This document shows, piece by piece, positions 18,573 through 27,427 of a DNA stretch of 64,000 bases. Below the pieces are notes generated by a model. The model did not search any database. It saw only the letters and a program-made list of their open reading frames with translations, and was not told the origin of the DNA. The translations under genes and the position numbers were made by a program. This DNA comes from Ottowia massiliensis. GTDB taxonomy: Bacteria > Pseudomonadota > Gammaproteobacteria > Burkholderiales > Burkholderiaceae_C. Position 1 is the stretch's first letter. Every line of letters starts with the position of its first letter. The stretch is taken from NCBI RefSeq assembly GCF_900240305.1, contig NZ_LT964854.1:1674001-1738000 (forward strand), given 5' to 3'.

Positions 18573-20015
18573 TCATCCCTTGATGGTTTGCTCCAGCACA
18601 TGCAGCTGCTGGTTCAGTTCGGTGTCTTGCTTGCGGTCAGCGCCGATCTTGCGCACGGCGTGCAGCACGGTGGTGTGATCGCGCCCGCCGAAGGACTCGC
18701 CAATTTCAGGCAGGCTTTTTTGTGTCAGCTCCTTGGCCAGGTACATGGCGATCTGGCGCGGCCTGGCAATGGCGGCGGGACGGCGCTTGCTGTACATGTC
18801 AGCCACTTTGATTTTGTAGAAGTCGGCCACGGCCTTCTGGATGTTTTCCACGCTGATCTGGCGGTTTTTGATGGACAGCAGATCGCGCAGCGCCTCTTTG
18901 GCCATCTGGATGGAGAGCTTTTCGCCATTGAAGCGCGAGTAGGCCAGCACCTTGTGCAGCGCGCCTTCCAGCTCGCGCACGTTGGAATGCACGCCCTTGG
19001 CGATGAAAAAGGCCACTTCTTCGGGCAGCTCCACGTCCACGGCGGCGGCCTTGTTCATCAGGATGGCCACGCGCATCTCGAACTCCGGCGGCTCCAGCGC
19101 CACCGTCAGGCCCGAATCAAAGCGCGAGACCAGGCGCTCGTGAATGTTGGTCAGCCCCTTGGGGTAGGTGTCGCTGGTCATCACCACGTGGCTTTTCTTG
19201 GCCAGCAGCGCCTCGAAGGTGTTGAAGAACTCTTCTTGCGTTTTTTCCTTGTTGCCGGTGAAAAACTGCACGTCGTCGATCAGCAGCAAGTCAAGCGAGT
19301 GGTACTTCTCGCGAATGGACTCGAAATTCTTGTTCATGGAGGCGCGCACCACGTCCGAGACGAACTGCTCGGCGTGGATGTAGAGCACGCGCGCTTGCGG
19401 ATTGAGCTGCTGCAAACGGTTGCCCGTGGCGTGCATCAAGTGCGTTTTGCCCAGGCCCACGCCGCCATAAATGAACAGCGGGTTGTAGAGCTTGCCGGGC
19501 GCGCTGGCCACGTGCAGCGCGGCAGCGTGCGCCATGCGGTTGGCGGTGCCTTCCACCATCGTCTCGAAAGTCAGGGACGGATTGAGCTGGCTGCGCGGAC
19601 GCTCGGCGGGCGCAGGCGCGCCAGCCTGCTGAGGCTCTTGCTGGGCGGTTTGGATGGTTGGGGCGGCTTGTGCCGGCGCCGGGCGCGCGGCGGCCGCTTT
19701 GGGCCGGGCTGCGGGCGCGGCGGCCACGGCCAGGCGCACCTGCACGGGCGCGCCACAGACTTCTTCCAGCGCAGCGGCGATGTGGCCTGCGTATTTCTCG
19801 CGCACGAAGTCCAGCTTGAAACGGTTGGGAGCGAACACGGTGACGCTGGCGCCTTCGTCATCCATCTGCGCCGTCAGCGGCTTGATCCAGAGGTCAAACA
19901 GCTTCTGGTCGATTTGCTGCGACAGGGCTTCGACGCAAGCGGGCCAGGGCGAAGCGGCGTGCGGGAAGGAAGCAACTGGAGAAGAAGCAGAGGGCGGGCG
20001 GGCGGCGCTGGGCAT
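18573..20015 (-). CDS. dnaA: Chromosomal replication initiator DnaA
   Basis: AAA+ initiator that binds DnaA boxes and melts oriC, 480 residues from MPSAARPPS. Domain I holds WPACVEALSQQIDQKLFDLWIKPL. A Pro/Ala-rich domain II linker covers about residues 100-150. The AAA+ core has Walker A GGVGLGKTH and Walker B LLLIDDVQF. The box-binding helix-turn-helix ends in GGRDHTTVLHAVRKI. The open frame extends 50 codons upstream, but those residues are not DnaA-like. It is divergent from rpmH, the standard proteobacterial origin layout. Confidence 0.96.
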   Translation of the reverse strand: MPSAARPPSASSPVASFPHAASPWPACVEALSQQIDQKLFDLWIKPLTAQMDDEGASVTVFAPNRFKLDFVREKYAGHIAAALEEVCGAPVQVRLAVAAAPAARPKAAAARPAPAQAAPTIQTAQQEPQQAGAPAPAERPRSQLNPSLTFETMVEGTANRMAHAAALHVASAPGKLYNPLFIYGGVGLGKTHLMHATGNRLQQLNPQARVLYIHAEQFVSDVVRASMNKNFESIREKYHSLDLLLIDDVQFFTGNKEKTQEEFFNTFEALLAKKSHVVMTSDTYPKGLTNIHERLVSRFDSGLTVALEPPEFEMRVAILMNKAAAVDVELPEEVAFFIAKGVHSNVRELEGALHKVLAYSRFNGEKLSIQMAKEALRDLLSIKNRQISVENIQKAVADFYKIKVADMYSKRRPAAIARPRQIAMYLAKELTQKSLPEIGESFGGRDHTTVLHAVRKIGADRKQDTELNQQLHVLEQTIKG

Positions 20016-20380
20016 GGAGAGACGAGCGGAAAGCAGCAAACGAAAAACAGAAGGGCGGCAGATGAAGCAGCAGGCCAAAGCGACGGGCGGCGCCCGGGCG
20101 GCGCTGAGCGCAGGGCGCGGAAAGCGCGGCGGCGGGCCAAGCCTGCGGCGCTTGCGCATTCCCATGACAGCGAAAAGGAAACAGGAGTCGAAGCGCGCGG
20201 AAAACGGAGCCGGGCAAAAATTCTATCCACAGGCTGCGGCTTGACACAATCCCGCCCCTGATGGCATGCAATTGCCCGTGCCCGCTGATGATGGCGGAAT
20301 TTGTGATAATCCGACGTTTACCTGCGCTGCGGCGCAGCTGCTTTTTTTCCGACTCTCGTACTGCAAAAAGGACAAGCATC
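20016..20380. other. Candidate replication origin region (dnaA-rpmH divergent gap)
   Basis: By position this is where betaproteobacterial oriC often lies: leading-strand genes diverge on each side. I find only one DnaA-box-like nonamer, CTATCCACA at 20223-20231, one mismatch from TTATCCACA, and no box cluster or AT-rich unwinding tract. TTGACA at 20241 and TGTGATAAT at 20302-20310 may belong to promoters. The origin assignment is therefore by synteny rather than sequence. Confidence 0.4.
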
Positions 20381-20521
20381 ATGGCCATGAAACGCACTTA
20401 TCAGCCCTCCAAGATCCGCCGCGCCCGCACGCACGGCTTTTTGGTGCGCATGAAAACGCGCGGCGGCCGCGCCGTCATCAACGCCCGCCGCGCCAAGGGC
20501 CGCAAACGCCTGGCCGTCTGA
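20381..20521 (+). CDS. rpmH: 50S ribosomal protein L34
   Basis: Ribosomal protein L34 with the invariant KRTYQPSKIRR, HGFLVRMKTRGGR and ARRAKGRKRLAV stretches. Two in-frame ATGs are 6 bases apart: 20381 (MAMKRTYQ, 46 residues) and 20387 (MKRTYQ, the usual 44). AAAAAGGA lies 10 bases before the first and 16 before the second, so the ribosome site favours 20381 while family length favours 20387. First gene of the rightward rpmH-rnpA-yidD-yidC cluster. Confidence 0.95.
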   Translation: MAMKRTYQPSKIRRARTHGFLVRMKTRGGRAVINARRAKGRKRLAV

Positions 20522-20547
20522 GCCGTCGCGGCGGCTTCAAAAGGCAC

Positions 20548-21063
20548 ATGAGCGCAGGGGCAGCAGGCGAACCAGACGCGGCGGGCCGCGCGCTTTCAGC
20601 CGCAGCGTCCCGCTCTTGGCTGCGGCTGAAAACGCGCGCCCAATATCAGGCCGTGCTCAAAAATCCGCCAGCAGCCCGCACGACGCATTTCGCGCTGCAC
20701 CGTCTGGCGTGGAGCGGCAGCGCCGCCGTAACGCCTGCCGAAAGGCAAAAACCGGTCTTCACACCCGCCAGCGGCGTGTGGCTGGGCGCGATGGCGCCCA
20801 AGCGCTGGGCGCGCCGCGCCGTCACGCGCAACGCCATCCGGCGCCAGATTTATGCGTTGGGGCAGCAAAAGGCGGGCGGCTGGCCCGCTGGCGCCTGGCT
20901 GGTGCGTTTGCGCGCCGGCTTTGACCGCAGCCAGTTTCCCAGCGCTTCATCCACTGCCCTCAAACGCGCCGTTCGCAGTGAGCTGGAGCGGCTTTTCGCG
21001 CGCGCCTTGCCGTCTGCAAACACAAAGCCCGCAGCGGATTCACTGCCGCCCGGCCTTTCTTAA
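20548..21063 (+). CDS. rnpA: Ribonuclease P protein component
   Basis: Protein subunit of RNase P, which trims tRNA 5' leaders. 171 residues, somewhat longer than the usual 110-130 because of N-terminal and C-terminal Ala/Ser/Pro-rich extensions. The recognisable parts are LKTRAQYQAVLKNPPA, VWLGAMAPKRWARRAVTRNAIRRQIYAL (the RNR-type RNA-binding motif) and a basic C-terminal helix. It lies 26 bases after rpmH and 39 before yidD. The ATG at 20548 is the only one at a sensible distance from rpmH; the exact start is uncertain. Confidence 0.88.
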   Translation: MSAGAAGEPDAAGRALSAAASRSWLRLKTRAQYQAVLKNPPAARTTHFALHRLAWSGSAAVTPAERQKPVFTPASGVWLGAMAPKRWARRAVTRNAIRRQIYALGQQKAGGWPAGAWLVRLRAGFDRSQFPSASSTALKRAVRSELERLFARALPSANTKPAADSLPPGLS

Positions 21064-21102
21064 CCGCCCAATCGCTTCCCGGATTGCCTTTCTTTTCTCG
21101 CC

Positions 21103-21405
21103 ATGCGCAAGCTGCTCATTGCCCTGGTTCGCGGCTACCGCCTGTTGCTGTCGCCCTGGCTGGGATCGGCCTGCCGCTTTGAGCCGACTTGCTCTCTTTA
21201 CGCCATTGAAGCGCTGGAGCGCCACGGCGCGCTGGCAGGCAGCTACCTCACACTGCGGCGGCTGGGCCGCTGCGGTCCCTGGTGCGCAGGCGGCCATGAT
21301 CCCGTGCCTGACGCGCCGCCGCGCCTCTGCCGTCTTTTCACTTCGCCGCCGGCTGTTTCACGCCGCCCGCCAGCGTCCGCTTCCCCAACCGAACCAACTC
21401 CATGA
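21103..21405 (+). CDS. yidD: Membrane protein insertion efficiency factor YidD
   Basis: 100-residue peripheral inner-membrane protein that assists YidC-dependent insertion. The family core is intact: LIALVRGYRLLLSPWLG, then CRFEPTCSLYAIEALERHG with the conserved cysteine pair, LRRLGRCGPWCAGGHDPVP. A low-complexity Pro/Ser tail replaces the usual short end. Its stop overlaps the yidC ATG by 4 bases, suggesting translational coupling. Confidence 0.94.
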   Translation: MRKLLIALVRGYRLLLSPWLGSACRFEPTCSLYAIEALERHGALAGSYLTLRRLGRCGPWCAGGHDPVPDAPPRLCRLFTSPPAVSRRPPASASPTEPTP

Positions 21406-23093
21406 ACGACATTCGCCGCACCATCCTGTGGGTCGTTTTTGCCCTCTCCAGCATCTTGCTGTGGGACAAATGGCAGGTCCACAACGGCCGCCCGGCCACG
21501 TTCTTTCCCAGCCCGGCGGCCACAGCCCAAGGGCCGCAAGGCGCGGGCGCTGCGCCTTCAGCCGTGCCTGCGGCCACGGGCGCATCCGGCGCTTCTGCGC
21601 TTTTGCCCGGCCAGGCCGCGCCAGCCGCTCTGCAACCGGCCAGCGAGCGCATCGAAGTCACCACCGACGTGATGAAGCTCGTGTTCGATACCCGGGGCGG
21701 CTCCATCATCCACAGCGAATTTCTGGCGTATGACGAGGCGGGCCGCCCCGGCAAACCCTTCGTGCTGCTGGACGACAGCCGCGAGCGCATCTACCAGGCC
21801 CAGTCCGGCCTGGCCAACCCGCAAGGCGCGCCTTTGCCCACGCACGAAACCGTCATGCAGTTCAGCGGCGAGCGCGCGCTCAAGGACGGCGAAAACACCC
21901 TCACCCTGCGCTTTGAATCGCCCGAAATCGGCGGCGTCAGGCTTGTAAAAACCTACACGCTGGAGCGCGGCTCCTACGTCATCCACACTGCGCACGAAAT
22001 CATCAACGGCGGCCAGCAGCCCGTTTCGCCCCAGCTCTACGTTCAGCTGGTGCGCGATGGCGGCAAGGAAGCGGGCGAGACCGGCTTTTATTCCACCTTC
22101 ACCGGCCCGGCCTTCTACACGCCCGAAAAGAAATACCAGAAGGTTGAATTCAAAGACATCGCCAAAGGCGACGCCAGCTACCAGAAAACATCGCCAAACG
22201 GCGGCTACGTCGCCATGGTGCAGCACTACTTCGCCAGCGCCTGGGCCTTCGATGAACAAACCGCGCTGGAAAACTCCGCCCGCCAGGTGTCGCCCAACCT
22301 GTATGCAGCCACCATGCTCACGCAGCCCAGGCTGGTAGCGCCTGGCGCAAGCGAAACGCTCAATGCGCGCCTGTTCATCGGCCCGCAAATCGAAACCGTG
22401 CTGGAGCATGTGGCCCCCGGCCTGGAACTGGTCAAGGACTATGGCTGGTTCACCATCCTCTCCAAGCCGCTGTATGCCCTGCTCAACTGGCTGCACAGCC
22501 TGCTGGGCAACTGGGGCTGGGCCATCGTCGCCCTGGTCGTGCTGCTGAAAATCGCCTTCTACTGGCTCAACGCCAAGGCCTACGCCAGCATGGCGAAGAT
22601 GAAAGCCATCAGCCCGCGCATCACGGCCCTGCGCGAGCGCTACAAGGACAAGCCGCAAGACATGCAGCGCGAGATGATGCGCATCTACCGCGAAGAAAAA
22701 GTGAACCCCCTGGGCGGCTGCCTGCCCATCCTGATCCAGATTCCGGTGTTCATTGCCCTGTACTGGGTGCTGCTGTCCAGCGTGGAAATGCGCGGCGCGC
22801 CCTGGATTCTGTGGGTCACTGACCTGTCGGTGAAAGACCCCTACTACATCCTGCCGCTGGTCATGGCGCTCACCACCCTGTTTCAAACGGCGCTCAACCC
22901 GCTGCCGCCCGATCCCATGCAGGCCAAGATGATGTGGATCATGCCGCTCGTGTTCAGCGTCATGTTCTTCTTCTTCCCTGCGGGCCTGGTGCTCTACTGG
23001 ATCACCAACAACATCCTCACCATCGCCCAGCAGTGGATCATCAACACGCGCCTGGGCGTGCCACCGCAGTTCAACCTGCCCAAGTTCAAGTAA
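21402..23093 (+). CDS. yidC: Membrane protein insertase YidC
   Basis: Inner-membrane insertase and SecYEG partner, 563 residues. An N-terminal anchor (RTILWVVFALSSILLWDKW) is followed by an Ala/Pro-rich linker and the large periplasmic beta-sandwich domain (about residues 85-340). The C-terminal five-helix core contains MKAISPRITALRERYKDKPQDMQREMM, NPLGGCLPILIQIPVFIALYWVLL and FPAGLVLYWITNNILTIAQQW. Last gene of the cluster. A perfect terminator follows, so mnmE, which usually comes next, is not here. Confidence 0.97.
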   Translation: MNDIRRTILWVVFALSSILLWDKWQVHNGRPATFFPSPAATAQGPQGAGAAPSAVPAATGASGASALLPGQAAPAALQPASERIEVTTDVMKLVFDTRGGSIIHSEFLAYDEAGRPGKPFVLLDDSRERIYQAQSGLANPQGAPLPTHETVMQFSGERALKDGENTLTLRFESPEIGGVRLVKTYTLERGSYVIHTAHEIINGGQQPVSPQLYVQLVRDGGKEAGETGFYSTFTGPAFYTPEKKYQKVEFKDIAKGDASYQKTSPNGGYVAMVQHYFASAWAFDEQTALENSARQVSPNLYAATMLTQPRLVAPGASETLNARLFIGPQIETVLEHVAPGLELVKDYGWFTILSKPLYALLNWLHSLLGNWGWAIVALVVLLKIAFYWLNAKAYASMAKMKAISPRITALRERYKDKPQDMQREMMRIYREEKVNPLGGCLPILIQIPVFIALYWVLLSSVEMRGAPWILWVTDLSVKDPYYILPLVMALTTLFQTALNPLPPDPMQAKMMWIMPLVFSVMFFFFPAGLVLYWITNNILTIAQQWIINTRLGVPPQFNLPKFK

Positions 23094-23097
23094 AACG

Positions 23098-23123
23098 AAA
23101 AAGCCCGCAATTGCGGGCTTTCT
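23098..23123 (+). terminator. Terminator of yidC
   Basis: A perfect 20-base palindrome, AAGCCCGCAATTGCGGGCTT, preceded by A residues and followed by TCT, starts 7 bases past the yidC stop. It could work on both strands. Confidence 0.85.
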
Positions 23124-23395
23124 CGCGTTTGTCCGCGCACCGTTTTTGGGAATGCGTTGCGGAAGGAGGCGGCGCTTCAACGCAGATGTGTTCGCTTCCG
23201 CCTTGCGGCGGCCTTTCACGGCAAAGCGAAGTTCTGACGTTGGACAAACGCGCTGGTCACATGTCCTATCGCCCGCAAATCTTCAGAGCGTGTTCACAAT
23301 CTGCCCGGAATTGCGAAAAGTGCAAGCTCAGGCGGGCTTGCGGGCGATTGGCCGCTGCGCGCCCCTGAGCGGATGGCACCCACCAAATGGCATCA

Positions 23396-23479
23396 GAAAC
23401 AGGAGCGAATTTGGGAGGCATGAAACACTGCTTTGCGCAATCCCTACTAGGACATCATGCTATTGATAAAGTAGCGAAA
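23396..23479 (+). repeat. Family A repeat, copy 8
   Basis: AACAGGAGCGAATTTGGGAG, CTTTGCGCAATCCCTACTAG, GACATCATGCTATTGATAAA then GTAGCGAAATA. Downstream of yidC, same sense. Confidence 0.85.
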
Positions 23480-23583
23480 TATTGCCCGCCCGCTTTTTCG
23501 AGATGAGGCTAAAAGCAGATTCAAAGGCACTCTTGAAGGCACAGGCAACAGGTGGCAGATGCTGGATGCGCCTCTGTCATGCT

Positions 23584-23660
23584 TGTCTATTCATAGCTTA
23601 ATGTCCTCGTGAAATGTGCGCGAAACGGCGGTTTCTGCCCGTAAGTTCGCTCCTCTCTTT
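23584..23660 (-). repeat. Family A repeat, copy 9
   Basis: Minus-strand copy: TTCATAGCTTAATGTCCTCG, TGAAATGTGCGC, then GTTCGCTCCTCTCTTTG. Downstream of lpxC, same sense as lpxC. Confidence 0.75.
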
Positions 23661-23763
23661 GAGGCAATATGACAAGCTGGTTTTGCTGTTTGACAAAGCC
23701 TTGCTGCATGGCGAACCTTTCGGAGGCGCCGTTGGCATCTATACACGGATTGCAGGCGGTTTT

Positions 23764-24687
23764 CTACCAAGCTTTGGCCAGCTGGCCAAAGCCTGCTGGA
23801 GCCTGCTGCTCGTCTGCGAAGCTCACGATTTCATAAGCGTCGGGCTGCGCCAGCAGTGCGCGCAGTAGCTGGTTGTTCAGCGCATGGCCAGAGCGGAAAG
23901 CGCTGTAGGCTGCCAGCATGGCGTGGCCTATGCAATAGAGGTCGCCGATGGCATCCAGAATCTTGTGCTTGGCGAATTCTTCGTCGTAGCGCAGGCCATC
24001 GGGGTTGAGCACTTTCACGTCGTCCATCACGATGGCGTTGTCCAGTCCGCCGCCCAGCGCCAGGCCATGTGAGCGCATGGCTTCGACATCGCGGCTGAAG
24101 GCGAAGGTGCGCGCGCGCGCGATGTCACGGCTGTAGCGGCCTGATCCCAGATCAAACGTCACGCGTTGCGTGGTCGCGTCCACGGCGGGGTGGCTGAATT
24201 CGATTTCAAAGCTCAGTGTGAAGCCGTGCAGCGGCTCCAGCCGCGCCCATTTAAGCTGAGGCCCTTCGCCTTCGCGCACTTCCACGGGCCGTTTGACACG
24301 CACGAACCGCTTGGGCGCGGGCTGGATCTCGATGCCCGCGCTTTGGAGGAGATAGACGAAAGCAGAGGCGGAGCCGTCCAGAATGGGAACTTCTTCCGCC
24401 GTGATGTCGATGTAGAGGTTGTCGATGCCTACGCCTGCACAGGCCGACATCAGGTGTTCGATGGTGCGTACGCGCACGTCGCCCTGAGTCAAGGTGGTGG
24501 CTAGGCGCGTGTCATTGACCGAATCGGCGCGCACGGCGATGGTGACGGGCGCGGCCAGGTCGGTGCGCCGGAACACGATGCCCGTGTTCACGGGCGCAGG
24601 GCGCAGCGTCAGCTCAACGCGCTTGCCGCCGTGCAGGCCAACGCCTGCGGCGTGGACGATGGATTTGAGGGTGCGTTGCGCAAGCAT
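23764..24687 (-). CDS. lpxC: UDP-3-O-acyl-N-acetylglucosamine deacetylase
   Basis: Zinc deacetylase committing lipid A synthesis, 307 residues from MLAQRTLKS, the standard length. Conserved stretches: AAGVGLHGGKRV, IEHLMSAC with a zinc histidine, PILDGSA, and AKHKILDAIGDLY followed by SGHALNNQLLRALL near the end. The open frame extends 27 codons upstream without homology. It closes the dcw cluster after ftsZ, as in many proteobacteria, but a terminator lies between the two, so it probably has its own promoter as well. Confidence 0.96.
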   Translation of the reverse strand: MLAQRTLKSIVHAAGVGLHGGKRVELTLRPAPVNTGIVFRRTDLAAPVTIAVRADSVNDTRLATTLTQGDVRVRTIEHLMSACAGVGIDNLYIDITAEEVPILDGSASAFVYLLQSAGIEIQPAPKRFVRVKRPVEVREGEGPQLKWARLEPLHGFTLSFEIEFSHPAVDATTQRVTFDLGSGRYSRDIARARTFAFSRDVEAMRSHGLALGGGLDNAIVMDDVKVLNPDGLRYDEEFAKHKILDAIGDLYCIGHAMLAAYSAFRSGHALNNQLLRALLAQPDAYEIVSFADEQQAPAGFGQLAKAW

Positions 24688-24738
24688 GGTTTCAGGTGAT
24701 CGGAGCGCGTCAGCAAAAAAGCCGGTGACGCAAGCGGC

Positions 24739-24774
24739 AAAAGGCCGGATGGCTTTTTGCACAGCCATCCAGCC
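24739..24774 (-). terminator. Terminator downstream of ftsZ
   Basis: On the minus strand GGCTGGATGGC pairs with GCCATCCGGCC (one G-U) across a 10-base loop, followed by TTTT. It lies 36 bases past the ftsZ stop. Confidence 0.75.
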
Positions 24775-24809
24775 TCTTGGGGGCAGGGCGCCTGGAACGT
24801 GCGCGAAAT

Positions 24810-26036
24810 TCAGTCTGCCTGCTTGCGCAAAAAGGCAGGAATATCGTAGTTATCCACTCCGCCGCTGGCGGCCGGGCGCGCGGCGGGCGCTCCGGGGCGG
24901 GCGGTGCCTGCGCGCGCAGGCGAGGCGCGAAACGCCGAGGAAGACAGGCCCAGGTGACCGAAGTCGGAGGTCTGGAAGCCATTGCCTGCGGCGGGCGTGG
25001 ACAGCATCACGTTGTCCGTGCCCGTGCGCAAGCCGCCTTGCAGCACCGACATGGGCTGGCGCATGGCGTTGGGGTTGGACAGGCCCGTGGCTACCACGGT
25101 CACGCGGATTTCATCGCCGAGCGCGTCGTCATAGGCCGCGCCATAGATGGTTTGCGCTTCAGGCGAGGCATAGTGGCGAATGGCCTCCATGGCCGTTTTG
25201 GATTCGTTCAGCTTGAGTGAACCGCGCGCCGCCGTAATGAGCACCAGAACGCCACGCGCGCCGGAGAGATCAATGCCTTCCAGCAAGGGGCAGGCCACGG
25301 CTTTCTCTGCGGCAATGCGGGCGCGATCGGGGCCGCTGGCCGTCGCCGTTCCCATCATGGCTTTGCCGGGTTCGCTCATGACGGTGCGCACGTCTTCAAA
25401 GTCCACGTTTACGAAGCCATAGTCGTTGATGATTTCAGCGATGCCGCCCACGGCGTTTTTCAGCACATCGTTGGCTTCAGCGAAGGCGTCTTCCTGCGTG
25501 ATGTCGTCGCCCAGCACGTCAAGCAGTTTTTCATTGAGCACCACGACCAGCGAATCGACGTTGGCCTCCAGCTCCTGCAAGCCCGCCTCGGCATTGGCCA
25601 TGCGGCGTCCGCCTTCCCATTCAAAAGGCTTGGTGACCACGCCCACGGTCAAAATGCCCATGTCTTTGGCAATACGCGCAACCACGGGGGCGGCGCCGGT
25701 GCCCGTGCCGCCGCCCATGCCTGCCGTGATGAACAGCATGTGCGCGCCCCGGATGGCTTGGCGGATTTCGTCGGCGGCGGCTTCAGCGGCTTCGCGGCCC
25801 TTGTCAGGCTTGCTGCCAGCGCCCAAGCCGCTGGTGCCCAGCTGAATGGCCTGACCCGCGCGGGTACGGCCCAATGCCTGCGCATCCGTATTGGCACTAA
25901 TGAATTCGACGCCTTGCACATTGCGGTTAATCATGTGATCTACGGCGTTGCTGCCGCCGCCGCCTACGCCGATGACCTTGATGCGTGTTCCTGTATTGAA
26001 GCCGCTGGCATCGGTGTCGATCATTTCAATGGGCAT
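24810..26036 (-). CDS. ftsZ: Cell division GTPase FtsZ
   Basis: Tubulin-like GTPase that forms the Z ring, 408 residues. Nucleotide-binding GVGGGGSNAVDHMI and the tubulin signature GGGTGTGAAPVVARIAKD are intact, as is the T7 loop NVDFEDVRTVM. A variable Ala/Pro/Gly linker precedes the C-terminal partner-binding peptide YDIPAFLRKQAD. AAAGGA lies 9 bases before the ATG. It is 130 bases after ftsA; a promoter could sit in that gap. Confidence 0.97.
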   Translation of the reverse strand: MPIEMIDTDASGFNTGTRIKVIGVGGGGSNAVDHMINRNVQGVEFISANTDAQALGRTRAGQAIQLGTSGLGAGSKPDKGREAAEAAADEIRQAIRGAHMLFITAGMGGGTGTGAAPVVARIAKDMGILTVGVVTKPFEWEGGRRMANAEAGLQELEANVDSLVVVLNEKLLDVLGDDITQEDAFAEANDVLKNAVGGIAEIINDYGFVNVDFEDVRTVMSEPGKAMMGTATASGPDRARIAAEKAVACPLLEGIDLSGARGVLVLITAARGSLKLNESKTAMEAIRHYASPEAQTIYGAAYDDALGDEIRVTVVATGLSNPNAMRQPMSVLQGGLRTGTDNVMLSTPAAGNGFQTSDFGHLGLSSSAFRASPARAGTARPGAPAARPAASGGVDNYDIPAFLRKQAD

Positions 26037-26166
26037 TTTTCTGTCCTTTATTTGGTTTTCTGCGCTGTCACAGAGGGAAAGTCAATGAAATCTTTTGCTA
26101 CAACCCCGGATGATCCGGAGAATGAATAAACCAAGGCATTATTTTGCAGGAAATATGGTGTTCATG

Positions 26167-27396
26167 TCATAGATTCCCTATAAAAAAGTCCCTGATACGG
26201 CTGAACATCAATTTGATGCCGCCCGCTTCTGCGGCTTTGAAGCCACGCATGCGCGCCAGGCGCGCTTCTTCCAGCAAACCCATGACCGTGGCCACCCGAG
26301 GGTGCGCCAGCATGTCGGACATTTCCTGCGCGCGCCTGGGCACGGCCACGCGCACGGGTTTGAGAAAAATGTCTTCGCCCAGATCAACCATGCCCGGCAT
26401 GGAGGCGCTGCCGCCTGTCAGCACGATGCCTGCGGATTGCATCTGCTCTTCCAGGCCGGACTCGTGAATGACTTGCTGAACGAGGGAGAAGATTTCAACC
26501 ACGCGCGGCTCGATCACGCCCGCCAGCGCCTGCTTGCTGATCTGGCGCAAGTCCTGCTCGCCCATGCCGCTCACGTCCACATCCACTTCACGGGGCGCCA
26601 GCATCTGCTTGGCCACGCCATGCTCCACCTTGGTGTGCTCGGCGTTTTCCATGGTGGTGTGCAGGCCGATGGCGATGTCGCTGGTCATCAGCTCGCCCGC
26701 AATGGGAATGACGGCCGTGTGGCGTATGGCGCCGCCAAAGAAGATGGACACATCGGTCGTGCCCGCGCCAATGTCCACGCAGACGGCGCCCAGCTCGCGC
26801 TCGTCGTCCGTCAGAACGGCTAGGCCCGAAGCCAGCGGGTTGAGCATGATCTGGTCCACCTCCAGGCCGCAGCGGCGCACGCACTTGAGCACGTTTTCGG
26901 CCGCGCTTTGCGCGCCGGTGACGATGTGCGCGCGCGTTTGCAGCCGTTTGCCGCTCATGCCCACGGGTTCGCGCACCAGATTGCCGTCGATGATGAATTC
27001 CTGCGGTTCCACCAGCAGCAGGCGCTGGTCGGCCGCCGTGTTGACGGTCTTGGCCGAATCCACCGCGCGCGCCACGTCCTGCACGGTGACTTCCTTGCCC
27101 TTGACCATCACCATGCCGCTGGTGTTGAGGCTGCGGATATGGCTGCCTGTCAGGCCCGTGTGAACGCGGCTGATGTTGCAGCCCGCCGTCTGCTCGGCCT
27201 CCTTGATGGCCTGGTCAATGCTGCCTACCGTGGCTTCAATGTCCACCACCACGCCGCGCTTGATGCCCTTGCTGACCGCTGTGCCCAGCCCTACCAGGCG
27301 CAGCTGGCCGTCGGGCTGCACTTCGCAAGTCACGGCCATGACTTTGGCGGTGCCTATGTCCAGGCCGGTGATCAGGTTCTTGTGTTCTTTCGCCAT
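26167..27396 (-). CDS. ftsA: Cell division protein FtsA
   Basis: Actin-like protein that anchors FtsZ to the membrane, 409 residues from MAKEHKNL. Phosphate-binding loops LITGLDIGTAKVMA and VDIGAGTTDVSIF flank the 1C domain; LTGGSASMPG is the adenosine motif. The C-terminal FSRIRDFFIGNL is the amphipathic membrane-targeting helix. Thirty-seven extra in-frame codons upstream lie within the ftsQ end and are not part of it. It is 31 bases after ftsQ. Confidence 0.97.
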   Translation of the reverse strand: MAKEHKNLITGLDIGTAKVMAVTCEVQPDGQLRLVGLGTAVSKGIKRGVVVDIEATVGSIDQAIKEAEQTAGCNISRVHTGLTGSHIRSLNTSGMVMVKGKEVTVQDVARAVDSAKTVNTAADQRLLLVEPQEFIIDGNLVREPVGMSGKRLQTRAHIVTGAQSAAENVLKCVRRCGLEVDQIMLNPLASGLAVLTDDERELGAVCVDIGAGTTDVSIFFGGAIRHTAVIPIAGELMTSDIAIGLHTTMENAEHTKVEHGVAKQMLAPREVDVDVSGMGEQDLRQISKQALAGVIEPRVVEIFSLVQQVIHESGLEEQMQSAGIVLTGGSASMPGMVDLGEDIFLKPVRVAVPRRAQEMSDMLAHPRVATVMGLLEEARLARMRGFKAAEAGGIKLMFSRIRDFFIGNL

Positions 27397-27427
27397 AACG
27401 TTTCTCTTGTGCGTCCTTCTCCTGAAG

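Larger units (their letters stand above)
23124..23763. other. 640-base repeat-bearing gap between yidC and lpxC
   Basis: No gene supported. It holds a weak family B-like stretch near 23283-23372 (CAGAGCGTGTTCACAATCTG then AAAAGTGCAAG) and two family A copies in opposite orientation (23396-23479 and 23584-23660), each in the same sense as its nearer gene. Confidence 0.5.
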
